A stretch of 64,000 bases of DNA from Siphonodentalium dalli (Eukaryota; Mollusca; Scaphopoda; Gadilida; Siphonodentaliidae), in contig CP136064.1 in assembly GCA_032622095.1 (NCBI GenBank), positions 213,046,205 through 213,110,204 of the forward strand, in the 5' to 3' direction. Of the stretch, positions 1-12,858 are shown one piece after another. The stretch's first letter is position 1, and every line of letters starts with the position of its first letter. The notes under the pieces are model-generated. The model searched no databases. It was given only the letters and a program-made list of their open reading frames with translations, and was not told the DNA's origin. Made by a program: the position numbers and the translations under genes.

Positions 1-385
1 TTGTCTCCGAAGTTGTTTGTTTCCATGCAATCTCAGAGTAATTTGAAATTGTGTCTTTGATAAGTTGAGTCCAATGTGACTTTGCAGGGAAATCAACTGT
101 GTTACCGTATATGAAGACATAGTCACAGAAGCCATATACATGTAAATGAAAAATGGAACTAATATCAGAGAAAAAATTTGCATTTCTATTTGTCGTGTTA
201 CAAGTATACAGATATTGATAAAGGCGAACAAGAAAAACCTGTTTAACAGTTTTACGTGAAACACTCAAGTTACAGAGAGAACCGAATAGCGATAATTTCC
301 TTTTATCAATAAGACTCTGTTGTGGTCCATTACCCTGCAGGGAGCCCCACGCATATATAGAAGCATATAGAAGAGTGTCGTCTGC
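1..385 (-). pseudogene. Non-LTR retrotransposon protein, C-terminal fragment
   Basis: The minus strand is open for 128 codons from just after a TGA at 388-386 to the window edge, so the piece continues off-window. No start codon is needed, because this is the tail of a longer polyprotein. The reading contains LIDKRKLSLFGSLCNL, then VFLVRLYQYLYTC, YGFCDYVF and FPAKSHWTQLIKD. This order (IDKRKLxLFGxLC, then a short helical region, then FPxKxxWxxLI) is the arrangement I know from the post-reverse-transcriptase C-terminal region of non-LTR elements in molluscs and other lophotrochozoans. No catalytic RT or endonuclease motif lies inside the window. Upstream of 388 the frame is closed by several stops in A/T-rich sequence, so the element is broken there. 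The family match is from memory, not a search. Confidence 0.6.
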
Positions 386-473
386 TCATGTTTGTCTGGG
401 GCTCTGTATGGGTGAAATTATAAAATTGTTAAAGACTCAAGAAAAAATTATTAAAATTGTAAAAAATTGTTAG

Positions 474-542
474 GCCAATGCATTCTCTTATATATGCGAG
501 GCGACCTATGGTCGACTCGCATATATAAGAGAATGCATTGGC
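474..542. repeat. Perfect TATA-rich hairpin, 27-bp arms
   Basis: Bases 474-500 are the exact reverse complement of 516-542. The loop pairs again (502-506 with 510-514), leaving a 3-nt tip. The arm contains AATGCATTCTCTTATATATG. Two diverged relatives lie at 60155-60214 and 60245-60298. This is a small foldback MITE family; no target duplication could be fixed. Confidence 0.85.
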
Positions 543-1120
543 ACAGGGTAAAAAAATCCCGACTTACGACTGGATTTGATATGGCGGGTCACATATATAA
601 TCCGATTCATCTGTTTGAGTATTGAAATTATTTGCACACAGTTTAAACCAAATTGTAATACGACCCTGCCTAACTATGCTTAAAAGCCATGTCCTGATTG
701 GCCAGTGGCCCGAGTTACCATGGCTATCTCGTTCCAGTTTTGTGGTACAATTCTACTATTTCCAATTGTACCACGAAAAAAATCGGTTTATTCAGATCGC
801 CGCACGCGACTTTTCCCGTCTTTTCTAACACCGCGCAAACGGGGCATCAACGGAGTACAATCGCACCCGTAATCCTTTGAATTTTGCTACATCTTGCGAA
901 TTTTCTAGCGATTTGTCGCGTGAAACCAGTTTGGTTGCCAATGAATATGGTCCAAATGATGTTATGGTATATTGATATATGTTACGACCAAAGAAAGTTA
1001 CTTAATAAGTATATTAAATGACAAAATAAATCCATGCGGCCGGGCTGTGCATTAATACGTAGATTAGAATCTCGATCATATTCGATATTTCGGAATCAAG
1101 TTGAAAATGAAAGCGTTTGT
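543..1120. other. Unassigned spacer
   Basis: No supported gene. The only clear structure is a short hairpin at 742-774 (11-bp arms GTGGTACAATT and AATTGTACCAC, 11-nt loop). The short overlapping reading frames here have no recognisable motif. Confidence 0.5.
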
Positions 1121-1124
1121 TCAC

Positions 1125-2430
1125 CAGTACAGAATAGTCTGGTCGATAAAAGGTTTGACCTAGAAAAAATTTGGACTAAGTTGGTTTGTATATCATTTTG
1201 AAGAGGAATATATCCTCCATAACATATCCAAAATCCGCTAAAATCCGCTTTGAGCATTTTTTTGTAATTCAAGATGGCGTCCAAGATGGCTGCCATTTTC
1301 ATATAAGTCAGCTTGATGCAATTATAGTGAGAACATCTTGTCATATATATACACATGTATACATTTTTGTGAAGCTAAGACATAACGCCACCTTCATGTG
1401 CCAAAATTGGAACACCCGTCCAAGATGGCCGCTAAAATGGCGACCGGAAGTGGATTTTTTACGTTTTTTTTAATAATATCTTTAAGATAAGTGTCCGTGG
1501 TTTGAAACTGGTTGAGAATTTTGGCTTTATTTTGTATATAGCATGTTAACTGACAATGGAGCAATGAAATAATCTGTTCGTGATGTCCACACCCCTTCTG
1601 ATCACTCAAAAAATCGATTTTACAAAACGCGGTATAACATTTCACAAAAGATCCCCAAGATCCCCATATTTCATCAAGAAGTGGGAAGAACTGTGCAATG
1701 TAACAGATCCATTTTATATCTTATTGATATTCGAATTCAAAGGTACCAAAATTGTCACTTTGGCTCAAAATGGCTGCCAAAATATGGAAAATGGTAATTA
1801 TTATCCCAGCGTGCCACGCAACCGCTTACAAGTTAGGGTGATGCACACAGTTGACTAGTATGTCTTATATAGCTTGAGTACTAACATTTCTGATGCACCT
1901 TTGGTATTATTTACTATTTTAACCACTGAAATTACCAGAATTATTCGAAATTTTCTGTCACAATCCTGATATCAAAATCGGCAAAAAATCGCTGTTCAGG
2001 TTTGAGCCATATTTTGAAAGTAAAATGGAACATGGTTTGGTATCAAAGATGTTTATTGTTTTGATATGTGTTACATGTGTCACACTGAGTTGTTTTAGAC
2101 AAAATTACTCAAGATGGCTTCCAAGTTTGGTAAACATTATTATATACATAAACATATGTGTATATACGTGGTGTATATGTATACATAATCAATTGTAACT
2201 CACGTGCTACTTAATCAACTAAATGTTCTATTCTGGTTGTCCCGGTACCCTACGAGTCATGACAAATTCATTTTGATGAATGCAATATGGATTTTGCCTG
2301 AAGCTTCCTTGTTTTTGAACGGAAATGGGCAGAACGTTGAAACCGAACTGAGATGGATCATATTAAGTGGCTATTCTGGTCCATTAGCATCAACATTGAT
2401 CAACATAATACAGTGTGTATGTCTGTTGAT
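1125..2430 (+). repeat. Left arm of a 4.3-kb foldback structure
   Basis: This stretch is the diverged reverse complement of about 4145-5460. Matching landmarks, in mirrored order, include the TAGTCTGGTCGATAAA block (about 1136 and 5455), the run of AAGATGG/CCATCTT motifs (about 1270 and 5300), and the block ending CCATTAGCATCAA (about 2391 and 4170). I judge identity around 80% by eye. A short frame at about 2204-2455 keeps phase with the one in the right arm, which shows few indels there and not necessarily a gene. Confidence 0.85.
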
Positions 2431-2439
2431 TGTCTGTCA

Positions 2440-4045
2440 TAGGGGATGTGAGTAGGTATACATGGAACTATTGTATTCATGAATGGTGTGGATAGTTATA
2501 CAATGTGTGACTATATGGTCATGGATGGGATGTCCATAGTGAGATGTATATGTATATAAGGAGTAGCTGTATGCTGATGTGTGAGGTGAACATGTTTACA
2601 GCGAGTGGCTGTCTGGTCATTGAAGTGGTGTATGGTCATAACGAGAGCAGCTACACTGCCCTGTATGTATACATGGAGTGATTGTGTGGTCAGTGGGTGG
2701 GGCTGTACATATGTACATTGGGTGGATGTATTGTCATGGGCGGGTGTATATGTATACACATGTTGGATGTATGGTAATGGATGGGTGTATGTATAAATAG
2801 GGTGTGGTTGTGTGGCTATGGGCAGTGTGTATATGTATACATGGAATGACTGCACGGTCATTGTTGAAGTGTATATGCATACCTGGAGTACACTTTGATG
2901 GCCATTGGTGGCTAGTGTATATAGAGAGCAACATCATGGTGATGATGGGATGTATATGTTAGTATGTACTATTGTATTGTCTTTGGTGGTGTGTACAAGC
3001 ATACAGTAACTAGCTGAATGCTCGTGGAGAGGGTGTATATGTATACAGCGAGTGGCTGAATTGTCACGATTGAGCTGTATATGCAAGTCTGAAGTGTACG
3101 AATGGCCGTGTGTGCGGGGTATTGGTATATCTAGAAGGGTTGTATGGCCATTGGTGGGGTATATATACACACATGGAGTGACGCTGTGTCATGGGTGTGG
3201 TGTATATGTATATAATGAGTGACTACATGGCCATGGCACGGCCAATATGTACATATGTATTGACAGTATGACAACATTAATGGTGGGGTGAATTAATATA
3301 CAAGGAGTGACTATGATCACGAATGTGGTTTATGCGTATACAGCGATAAGCTGAAATGTCATGGGTCAGGTGTATATGCAAGTCTGGAGTGTATGAATGG
3401 CCGTATGCGCGGTACGAGACATTGATATATCTAGAAGGGCTGTAAGACCACTTTTGTGAGGTTATATGTATATACATAGAGTGACTATGGTTTTGGGTTG
3501 AGTGTGCATATGTATATCTTGAGTAGCTATATGGCCATGGTTGTCGCAAATATGTATATATACAGGGAGTGAGACTGTATGACCACTGGTGAGGCAAATA
3601 GATATACAAGAAGTAATATATAACAATGGGTGTAGCGAACAGGTATGGAGTGACTGTATGGTCATCGGTGAAGTGTATATGTATATATTTAGTGGCTGTA
3701 TAGCTATGCATGTGGCAAATGCATATACATGGAGTGACTGTATGGCCTATGGTTAGGCGAATAGGTATACAAGAGGTTACTTTGTGTTCATGTATGTAGT
3801 GAATATGTATACAGGTCATGTGACGTGTGGGAGTATACCTGGTGTGTCTGCAATGTTATTCATGGCTATATGACCATGCGTTGGTGTATGGGGTAAACCC
3901 AATTGTGGCTGTATGGTAATGGGTGAGGTGTATGTCTATACAGCGAGTGACACATGGCCATTTGCGTGGCATTCATGTATGTATATATGGAGTGACTGCA
4001 TGCTCATGTGTGATTTGTACTGGTGCACCTTTGTGTGACTATCAC
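2440..4045. repeat. Minisatellite core of the foldback structure
   Basis: A degenerate tandem repeat of roughly 55-60 bp built on GTGTATATGTATACA, followed by GGAGTGACTGTATGGTCATGG. Dozens of imperfect copies run through the interval. The minus-strand frames rich in H, I, Y and T residues at 2511-3819 are translations of this repeat and are not called as genes. Confidence 0.85.
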
Positions 4046-4144
4046 TTTCCACAATAACTCAAGGATATGTTAATCGATAGAGGTAATATCAGAGTGTTCT
4101 CCACATTAATTGCGTTTTATATGCAATGTGAAGAAAACGGTTTT

Positions 4145-5460
4145 CCTGACAATAGTTTATAAGTTAATCAATTTTGATGCTAATGGGCCAGGGTAGCCAC
4201 ATAATATGATACCTGTCAGTTCAGGTTCAACGTTCCGTTCGTTTCCGTAAAAAACATGGACATAATCCCAAAAGAGGTGTTCGGCAAAATTCATACTGCA
4301 TCCCTTAAAATTAATTTGTCGTGCCCCATAAGGTTTTGGGACAACCATAATATAAGATTAAGTTGTCCATTGATTAAGTAGCATGTTTAATAACCAAGTG
4401 AGTCACAATTTGCTACCATTTCGGAACAGCCGAGAATAATGTTCGGAATATAAACTTTTTACTAAATTTGGTTGCCATTTTGCATGTAATCTTGAGTAAT
4501 ATTGTCTAAAACACCACACTATGTCACATTTAAGGCATATCAAAATAAAAAGAACATTTGATACTAAAGATAGTGAGTTTTTGCCGAGTTTGATGCTGTT
4601 TGTGATAGAAAAATCCCATAATTCTGGTGATTTCAGAATGGTAAATAGTAAAAATTAATCAAGGTGCATAGAAATGTTGGTATTCAATGTATATAATACG
4701 GAATAGTCATGTGTGTACATCACCATAACTTGTAAGCGGTTGCATGGCACGTTGGGATAATAATTAACATTTTTCCATATTTTGGCGGCCATTTTGACAG
4801 CCATTTTGAGCCAAAGTGACAATTTTGGTACCATTGAGTTCGAATATCAATAAGATATCGAATGGATCACTTACATTGCACAGTTCTACCCACTTCTTGG
4901 TGAAATGTGACCAGAATCACAAAGGGGGTCTTTTGTAAAATGTTATACCGCGTTTTGTAAAATCGAATTTTTGAGTGATCGGAAGGGTGTGGACCCCCAC
5001 GAACAGCATATTTCATTGCTCCAATGGTCAGTTAACATGCTATATACAAAATAAAGTCACAATTCTCAACCAGTTCAAGACCTCAGAAACTTATCTTAAA
5101 AGTATTAGTAAAAACGTATGAATTCCACTTCCGGTCGCCATTTTGGCGGCCATCTTAGACGGGAAGTTTCAATTTTGGCACATAAAGATGGCGTTATGTC
5201 ATAGCTTCACAAAAATGTATACAAGTGTATACATATGACAAGATGTTCTCACTATAATTGCATCGAGCTGACTTATAGGAAAATGGTAGCCATCTTGGAC
5301 GCCATCTTGAATTACAAAAATTGCTCAAAGCGGATTTTAGCGGATTTTGGATATGTTATAGAGGAGAGCTTCCTCTTCAAAATGATATCAAAACCAACTT
5401 AGTCCAAATTTTTTCTAGGTTGACCCTAAAATTTTAGTTTATCGACCAGACTATACATGC
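4145..5460 (-). repeat. Right arm of the 4.3-kb foldback structure
   Basis: Inverted partner of 1125-2430. It keeps the same motif order, including several copies of a CAAGATGGCNGCC-like word. On the minus strand, 4157-4348 reads a 63-residue frame sharing ETEL/EPEL and SGYSGPLAS/CGYPGPLAS with the left arm. That resemblance reflects the DNA homology, and I recognise no protein family in it. No flanking target duplication was found, so the outer limits are good to about 20 bp. Confidence 0.85.
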
Positions 5461-6650
5461 ACGAACCTCCGACTGGCAACTTTGGTTAGAATGTTATAGA
5501 AAACTACTGAGCATTTCGAAACTTGTTTTAAAGATAATCTAGCATAGTTTTGCTCGTAACAGTCAACATTCTATGTTTTATGTCAGTTCCTCATATATTA
5601 TGTTTTGTGCGTGTTCACATTTTGAATGCGTGGTACCCACCATTCACCAACCTAGAAACCACGTGGCGAAATAGAATGAAATTGTTCTGAAAATCTTATA
5701 TTGAGTGTGAATAGGTCCAACCATAATGGTGTGAAATTTGGAAATTGCAAAGATGGACAGATCGAGGTATCTTTGGACCCCCCCCCCACCCGGGCTCCTT
5801 GTGTCAGCTTGTGAGATTCAATGAAACGGCGAGTCAAAATACTGAACATGGGTTTAATTTGCAATATTTACAATGTTATTCACAAATTTGAACATATCAT
5901 ATCATCAAGCAATATATATATACATATACATGAAAATACATTTATATTACATAATCATATAATATCATCACAGTGGTGCATTTGTGATTAATTTTTATTG
6001 AAGAGTTGCAACGAAAACTTAATTACAAATAAATATCAAGTTATAAATTTAAATTAAAGATGGTCTATATCTTCCAGGCCACAATTACAACAACATAATT
6101 TTATATATCCCGATTTCAAAGCTTTTCTTTGAATATAATGAAAATAGCACTGAAGATTGCTATATTATTTATTTATAAAGACATAATAAACTGGTTTATT
6201 TCGATGGTAAATATCTTAGCTGATCTGCTATTTGTATTGATTGAGGGCGCTATCATGATAGAGTACTCTCCCTTGGTACGCTTCGAACGTTTTCGCGTGG
6301 AGTTCGGTTCTAAAAATAACCCCAAAGTTTGTCCCACGAATGTCACAAGATATTTAAAATAAAATTGATATTAAATGATGGAAGCTTTTCGATTCATAGT
6401 TATATTTTGTAGAATCTATATACAACTTGCTGGGAAGAGATAGACCATTCTTTAAATCTTTGGTATCAGAGAACAGCATATCAAAATGTTAGAAAGCGAT
6501 ATTCATGTGTTCATAATGTATTAGTCCTGTTGTGTTGTGCTTGAATTCGAGATGATTCACAGTGAAATATTGTAGCAAAAAGTAAAATATCAGAAAAGTG
6601 GAATACATATATGCAGGGTATAGTCATAGATGGTAAAGGCTATGGTGTTA
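5461..6650. other. AT-rich spacer, possible LINE relic
   Basis: No supported gene. A C-run at about 5780-5789 is the only low-complexity feature of note. On the minus strand near 6060-6130 a short open stretch reads KSGYIKLCCCNCGLEDIDHL. Its CxC...EDxxHL pattern resembles the zinc-knuckle-like tail of some non-LTR elements, but it is too short to call. The 77-codon plus-strand frame at 6129-6362 has no recognisable motif. Confidence 0.35.
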
Positions 6651-6654
6651 TATT

Positions 6655-6740
6655 ATGGTACTCCTTCCTTGATCACTCAATGTGGCGTTCGCTTAAAGGC
6701 ATATTAAACACAATAGTGGGGTTTCTGTAAATTTATTTTG
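6655..6740 (-). repeat. Dispersed repeat, copy left of the array
   Basis: Contains CACTCAATGTGGCGTTCGC followed by TTAAAGGCATATTAAACACA. The reverse complement matches about 50230-50312, on the other side of the large array, in opposite orientation. Probably a MITE end; termini not defined. Confidence 0.55.
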
Positions 6741-6890
6741 GTGAGCATTGTACCTAAATATCTTAATGACTATCAATGCATGTCACTTTCAGTTTTGATG
6801 AAATATTGTCATTATCTACTTATTTTTATTTGTTTGATTCAACAGTTCAGAACATCAAACGCGCACATATTTAACTCCTGTGTTGTGTAA

Positions 6891-6965
6891 CAATTTCCTT
6901 ACTAAATACTCATTGACGAATAATTCAGAGGGAATGTTCTGACGACAAGTTCAACAAACATACAT
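6891..6965 (+). mobile_element. Left terminus of the MITE that founded the array
   Basis: The sequence TTTCCTTACTAAATACTCATTGA at about 6894-6916 matches the left end of the solo element at 59642 (shared AAATACTCATTGA, then the GGAATGTTC region, then the hairpin). It also matches the reverse complement of the right end at 49668-49680 (AAGGAAAGGG). The preceding GTAA would be a decayed TTAA target. Termini are identified by comparison, not by function. Confidence 0.6.
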
Positions 6966-7689
6966 GGGCCATAAAGTCCGTTTGTTGAACTTGTTATCTG
7001 AACACTTCCCACCAATGAATAGTAATCCGTCTGCACGTGTCGCCTACTTGTATTTCATTAACAACTGTCCATATGAACTATATACCATTCCAATTCGCGC
7101 TTATATAATACGCTTATATAACTGGTGGGAGAATCCACCTCGTTGAGATAACAAGTTCAACAAATGGTAATGGACCGCATAGGCCGTTTGTTGAACTTAT
7201 TTTCTGAAAAATTCACCAATTTTTATACTTCTGCACTTGTATTTCCTGAACAACCCTCCAGATAAATTATAGACCGTTCCAATGAACTTATTTTCTGAAC
7301 ATTTTCCACCGATGAATAGGAATCCTTCTGCACTTTTATTTGTCGAACTACCATCCAGATATATTATAGACCATTCCAGTCAAATTATTTTCTGAACATT
7401 TTCTACCAATGAATAGGATTCCTCAATAATCATATACATTCCAATGTACGCTTATATAACTTATATAACTTAGGGAGAATCCATCCCGTTCAGATAATAA
7501 GTTCAACAAACGGTCATGGGCCGTTTGTTGAACTTATTTTCTGAACATTTTAATACTTCTGCTCTTGTAATTCCTGAACAACCCTCCAGATTAGTTATAG
7601 ACCATTCCAATGAACTTGAACATTTTCCACAAATGAATAGGAATCCTTCTGCTCTTTTATTGCCAAACAATCCTCCAGATAAATTATAG

Positions 7690-7835
7690 TTTGTCAGTCC
7701 ATCGACCACCCAACCGCCCCGGCATACGTGCCCCCCCCCCCCCCCACCTGTTATTCTAAGGTGTTTTAAGGCAAACTCATCCGAACTCATTGCAAAAAAA
7801 AAATTGAGTTGCTGGAAAAAGTTTGTTGAACTTAT
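7690..7835 (+). repeat. K module, partial founder-like copy
   Basis: Contains CCATCGACCACCCAACCGCC, a 15-18-nt C-run, then TATTCTAAGGTGTTTTAAGG and AATTGAGTTGC. It is a single internal repeat of the module found complete from 8402 on, at the diverged edge of the array. Confidence 0.7.
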
Positions 7836-8401
7836 TTTCTTAACATTTTTATACTTCTGCACTCGTATTTCCTGACCAACACACTAGATAAATTATAGAT
7901 CATTCCAATAAACTTATTTTCTGAACATTTCCACCAAATATTAGGAATCCTAATGCATGTTTATTTGTCGAACACCCCCCCCCCCCCCGATCAATTATAG
8001 ACCATTCCAATGAACTTATTTTCTGAACATTTTCCACCAACGAATAGGCATCCTTCTGCACTTATATTTGCCGAACAACCCTCCAGTTAAATTATAGACC
8101 ATTCCAATGAACTTATTTTCTGAACATTTTCGAGCAATGAAAAGGATTCCTACAGAATTATAAACATTCCAGTATTCCCTTATATAAATGGGGGTGGTTC
8201 CACCTCGTTCAGACAATAAGTTCAACAAACGGTCGTGTGCCGCATAGGCCGTTTGTTGAACTTATTTTCTGAACATATTTATACTTCTGCACTTGTATTT
8301 CCTGAACAACCCTCCAGATAAATTATAGACCATTTCAATGAACTTATTTTCTGAACATTTTACACCAATGAATATGATTACTTCTGCACTTTTATTTGCC
8401 G

Positions 8402-8905
8402 AACAAGCCAGGGTGTTCGAAAATACTTTCAGGCACGTATGCTGATTTTTTCCTTTCGACCATTGTTGGGACCCACCCACCCCCGCGTCCAAATGTTTTT
8501 CGTTTTCGTCAGTTTTTTTCCAACCATTTTTGGACACCCACCCTGTGAGTTGTGAAAAAAAATTGTTTGTTGGTCCCATCGACCACCCAACCACCCCGGC
8601 ATACGTGTCCGGAAAAAATCCCCCCACCTGTAATTCTAAGGTGTTTTAAACAAAACTCATCTGAATTCATTGCACACACAAAATTTGAGTTTCAGAAAAA
8701 AATATTAGTTGGTTCCATCGACCACACACCCACCCCAACATACGTGTCCGATAAAATTCCCCCACCTGTTATTCTAAGGTGTTTTAAGCTAAACTCATCT
8801 GAACTCATTGCATTTGAGTTGCGGAAAAATTGTTTGTTGGTTCCATCGACAACCCACCCACCCTGGCATTCGTGCCCGGAAAATTCCCCTGAACAACCCA
8901 GATAA
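8402..8905 (+). repeat. K module copy 1 (full length)
   Basis: The K module interrupts the 97-bp monomer pattern. It begins AAGCCAGGGTGTT, passes through a C-rich stretch ACCCACCCACCCCCGCG and CGTTTTCGTCAG, then has three internal repeats of about 130-150 bp. Each internal repeat carries CCATCGACCACCCACCC, CATACGTG, CCCCCACCTGT, TTCTAAGGTGTTTTAA and GAATTCATTGCA-like words. It ends AATTCCCCTGAACAACCCAG and rejoins a monomer. This copy shares the downstream TTATATGCCATTCC variant with the copy at 39995. No gene is supported; in-frame repeats on both strands explain the reading frames of up to 239 codons in other copies. Confidence 0.85.
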
Positions 8906-10191
8906 ATTATATGCCATTCCAATATCCCCTTATATAACTGGTGGGAGAATCCATTCAGTTCAGATAATTAGTTCAACAAACGGGCATGGGCCGCATAGAC
9001 CGTTTGTTGAACTTATATTCTGAATTTGTTTTAACTTCTGCACTCTTATTTCCAGACCAACCCTCCAGATAAATTATAGACCATTCCAATGAACTTATTT
9101 TCTGAACATATTCCATCAATGAATAGGAATCCTAATGCATGTTTATTTGCCGAACAACCCTCCAGATAAATTATAGACCATTCCAATGAACTTATTTTCT
9201 GAACATTTTTTATACTTCTGCAATCGTATTTCCTGACCAACACACTAGATAAATTATAGACCATTCCAATGAACTTATTTTCTGAACATTTCCACCAAAT
9301 AATAGGAATCCTAATGCATGTTTGTTTGCCGAACAACCCCCCCCCCCCCCCCGATAAATTATAGACCATTCCAATAAACTTATTTTCTGAACATTTTCCA
9401 CCAACGAATAGGAATCCTTCTGCACTTGTGTTTACCGAACAACCCTCCAGTTAAATTATAGACCATTCCAATTAACTTATTTTCTGAACATATTCCATCA
9501 ATGAATAGGATTCCTCCAGAATTATATACCATTCCAATATCCTCTTATATAACTAAGGGATGAATCCACCGCGTACAGACAATAAGTTCAACAAACGGTC
9601 ATGTGCCGCATAGGCCGTTTGTTGAACTTATTTTCTTAACATTTTTATACTTCTGCAATCGTATTTCCTGACCAACACACTAGATAAATTATAGACCATT
9701 TCAATGAACTTATTTTCTGAACATTTCCACCAAATAATAGGAATCCTAATGCATGTTTATTTGTCGAACACCCCCCCCCCCGATCAATTATAGACCATTC
9801 CAATGAACTTATATTCTGAACATTTTCCACCAACGAATAGGCATCCTTCTGCACTTGTATTTGCCGAACAACCCTCCAGTTAAATTATAGACCATTCCAA
9901 TGAACTTATTTTCTGAACATTTTCGAGCAATGAATAGGATTCCTCCAGAATTATAAACATTCCAGTATACCCTTATATAAATGGGGGTGAATCCACCTCG
10001 TTCAGACAATAAGTTCAACAAACGGTCGTATGCCGCATAGGCCGTTTGTTGAACTTATTTTCTGAACATTTTTATACTTCTGCACTTGTATTTCCTGAAC
10101 AACCCTCCAGATAAATTATAGACCATTTCAATGAACTTATTTTCTGAACATTTTCCACCAATGAATATGATTACTTCTGCACTTTTATTTG

Positions 10192-10690
10192 CCGAACAAG
10201 CCAGGGTGTTGGAAAATACTTTCAGGCACGTGTGCTGATTTTTTCCTTTCGACCATTGTTGGGACCCACCCACCCCCGCGTCCAAATGTTTTTCGTTTTC
10301 GTCAGTTTATTTTCCGACCATTTTTGGACACCCACCCTGTGATTTGTGAAAAAAATTGTTTGTTTGTCCCATCGACCACCCGCCCACCCCGGCATACGTG
10401 TCCGGAAAAAATCCCCCCACCTGTAATTCTAAGGTGTTTTAAACCAAACCCATCTGAATTCATTGCACACACAAAAATTGAGTTTCGGAAAAAAATATTA
10501 GTTGGTTCCATCGACCACCCACCCACCCCGACATACGTGCCCGATAAAATTCCCCCACCTGTTATTCTAAGGTGTTTTAAGCTAAATTCATCTGAACTCA
10601 TTGCATTTGAGTTGCGGAAAAATTGTTTGTTGGTTCCATCGACCACCCACCCTGGCATTCGTGCCCGGAAAATTCCCCTGAACAACCCAG
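10192..10690 (+). repeat. K module copy 2
   Basis: Full-length copy with a shortened CCACCCACCCTGG in the third internal repeat. It is nearly identical to copy 3, 2,667 bp downstream, so both belong to one tandem segmental duplication. Confidence 0.85.
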
Positions 10691-12858
10691 ATAAATTATA
10701 TACCATTCCAATATCCCCTTATATAACTGGTGGGAGAATCCATTCAGTTCAGACAATAAGTTCAACAAACGGTCATGGGCCGCATAGACCGTTTGTTGAA
10801 CTTATATTCTGAAATTGTTTTAACTTCTGCACTCTTATTTCCAGACCAACCCTCCAGATAAATTATAGACCATTCCAATGAACTTATTTTATGAACATAT
10901 TCCATCAATGAATAGGAATCCTAATGCATGTTTATTTGCCGAACAACCCTCCAGATAAATTATAGACCATTCCAATGAACTTATTTTCTGAACATTTTCA
11001 ACCAACGAATAGCAATCCTTCTGCACTTGTGTTTGCCGAACAACCCTCCAGTTAAATTATAGACCATTCCAATTAACTTATTTTCTGAACATATTCCATC
11101 AATGAATAGGATTCCTCCAGAATTATATACCATTCCAATATCCTCTTATATAACTAAGGGTGAATCCACCGCGTACAGACAATAAGTTCAACAAACGGTC
11201 ATGTGCCGCATAGGCCGTTTGTTGAACTTATTTTCTGAACATTTTTATACTCTGCACTCGTATTTCCTGACCAACACACTAGATAAATTATAGACCATTT
11301 CAATGAACTTATTTTCTGAACATTTCCACCAAATAATAGGAATCCTAATGCATGTTTATTTGCCGAACAACCCCCCCCCACCCCAGATAAATTATAGACC
11401 ATTCCAATGAACTTATTTTCTGAACATTTTCCACCAACGAATAGGAATCCTTCTGCACTTGTGTTTACCGAACAACCCTCCAGTTAAATTATAGACCATT
11501 CCAATTAACTTATTTTCTGAACATATTCCATCAATGAATAGGATTCCTCCAGAATTATATACCGTTCCAATATCCTCTTATATAACTAAGGGGTGAATCC
11601 ACCGCGTACAGACAATAAGTTCAACAAACGGTCATGTGCCGCATAGGCCGTTTGTTGAACTTATTTTCTGAACATTTTTATACTTCTGCACTCTTATTTC
11701 CTAACCAACCCACCAGATAAATTATAGATAATTCCAATGAAATTATTTTCTGAACATTTTCCCACCAAATAATAGGAATCCTAATGCATGTTTATTTGCC
11801 GAACAACCCCCCCCCCCAGATAAATTATAGACCATTCCAATGAACTTATTTTCTGAACATTTTCCACCAACGAATAGGAATCCTTCTGCACTTGTGTTTA
11901 CCGAACAACCCTCCAGTTAAATTATAGACCATTCCAATGAACTTATTTTCTGAACATTTCCACCAAATAATAGGAATCCTAATGCATGTTTGTTTGCCGA
12001 ACAACCCCCCCCCCCGATAAATTATAGACCATTCCAATAAACTTATTTTCTGAACATTTTCCACCAACGAATAGGAATCCTTCTGCACTTGTGTTTACCG
12101 AACAACCCTCCAGTTAAATTATAGACCATTCCAATTAACTTATTTTCTGAACATATTCCATCAATGAATAGGATTCCTCCAGAATTATATACCATTCCAA
12201 TATCCTCTTATATAACTAAGGGATAATCCACCGCGTACAGACAATAAGTTCAACAAACGGTCATGTGCCGCATAGGCCGTTTTGTTGAACTTATTTTCTT
12301 AACATTTTTATACTTCTGCAATCGTATTTCCTGACCAACACACTAGATAAATTATAGACCATTTCAATGAACTTATTTTCTGAACATTTCCACCAAATAA
12401 TAGGAATCCTAATGCATGTTTATTTGTCGAACACCCCCCCCCCCCCCCGATCAATTATAGACCATTCCAATGAACTTATATTCTGAACATTTTCCACCAA
12501 CGAATAGGCATCCTTCTGCACTTGTATTTGCCGAACAACCCTCCAGTTAAATTATAGACCATTCCAATGAACTTATTTTCTGAACATTTTCGAGCAATGA
12601 ATAGGATTCCTCCAGAATTATAAACATTCCAGTATACCCTTATATAAATGGGGGTGAATCCACCTCGTTCAGACAATAAGTTCAACAAACGGTCGTATGC
12701 CGCATAGGCCGTTTGTTGAACTTATTTTCTGAACATTTTTATACTTCTGCACTTGTATTTCCTGAACAACCCTCCAGATAAATTATAGACCATTTCAATG
12801 AACTTATTTTCTGAACATTTTCCACCAATGAATATGATTACTTCTGCACTTTTATTTG

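Noticed and set aside
3277-3819. 180-codon minus-strand frame rich in H, I and Y
   Set aside because: A pure translation of the GTATATGTATACA minisatellite.
10189-10812. 207-codon plus-strand proline/threonine-rich frame
   Set aside because: A translation of the K module repeats, overlapping an equally open minus-strand frame; no conserved start, no family.
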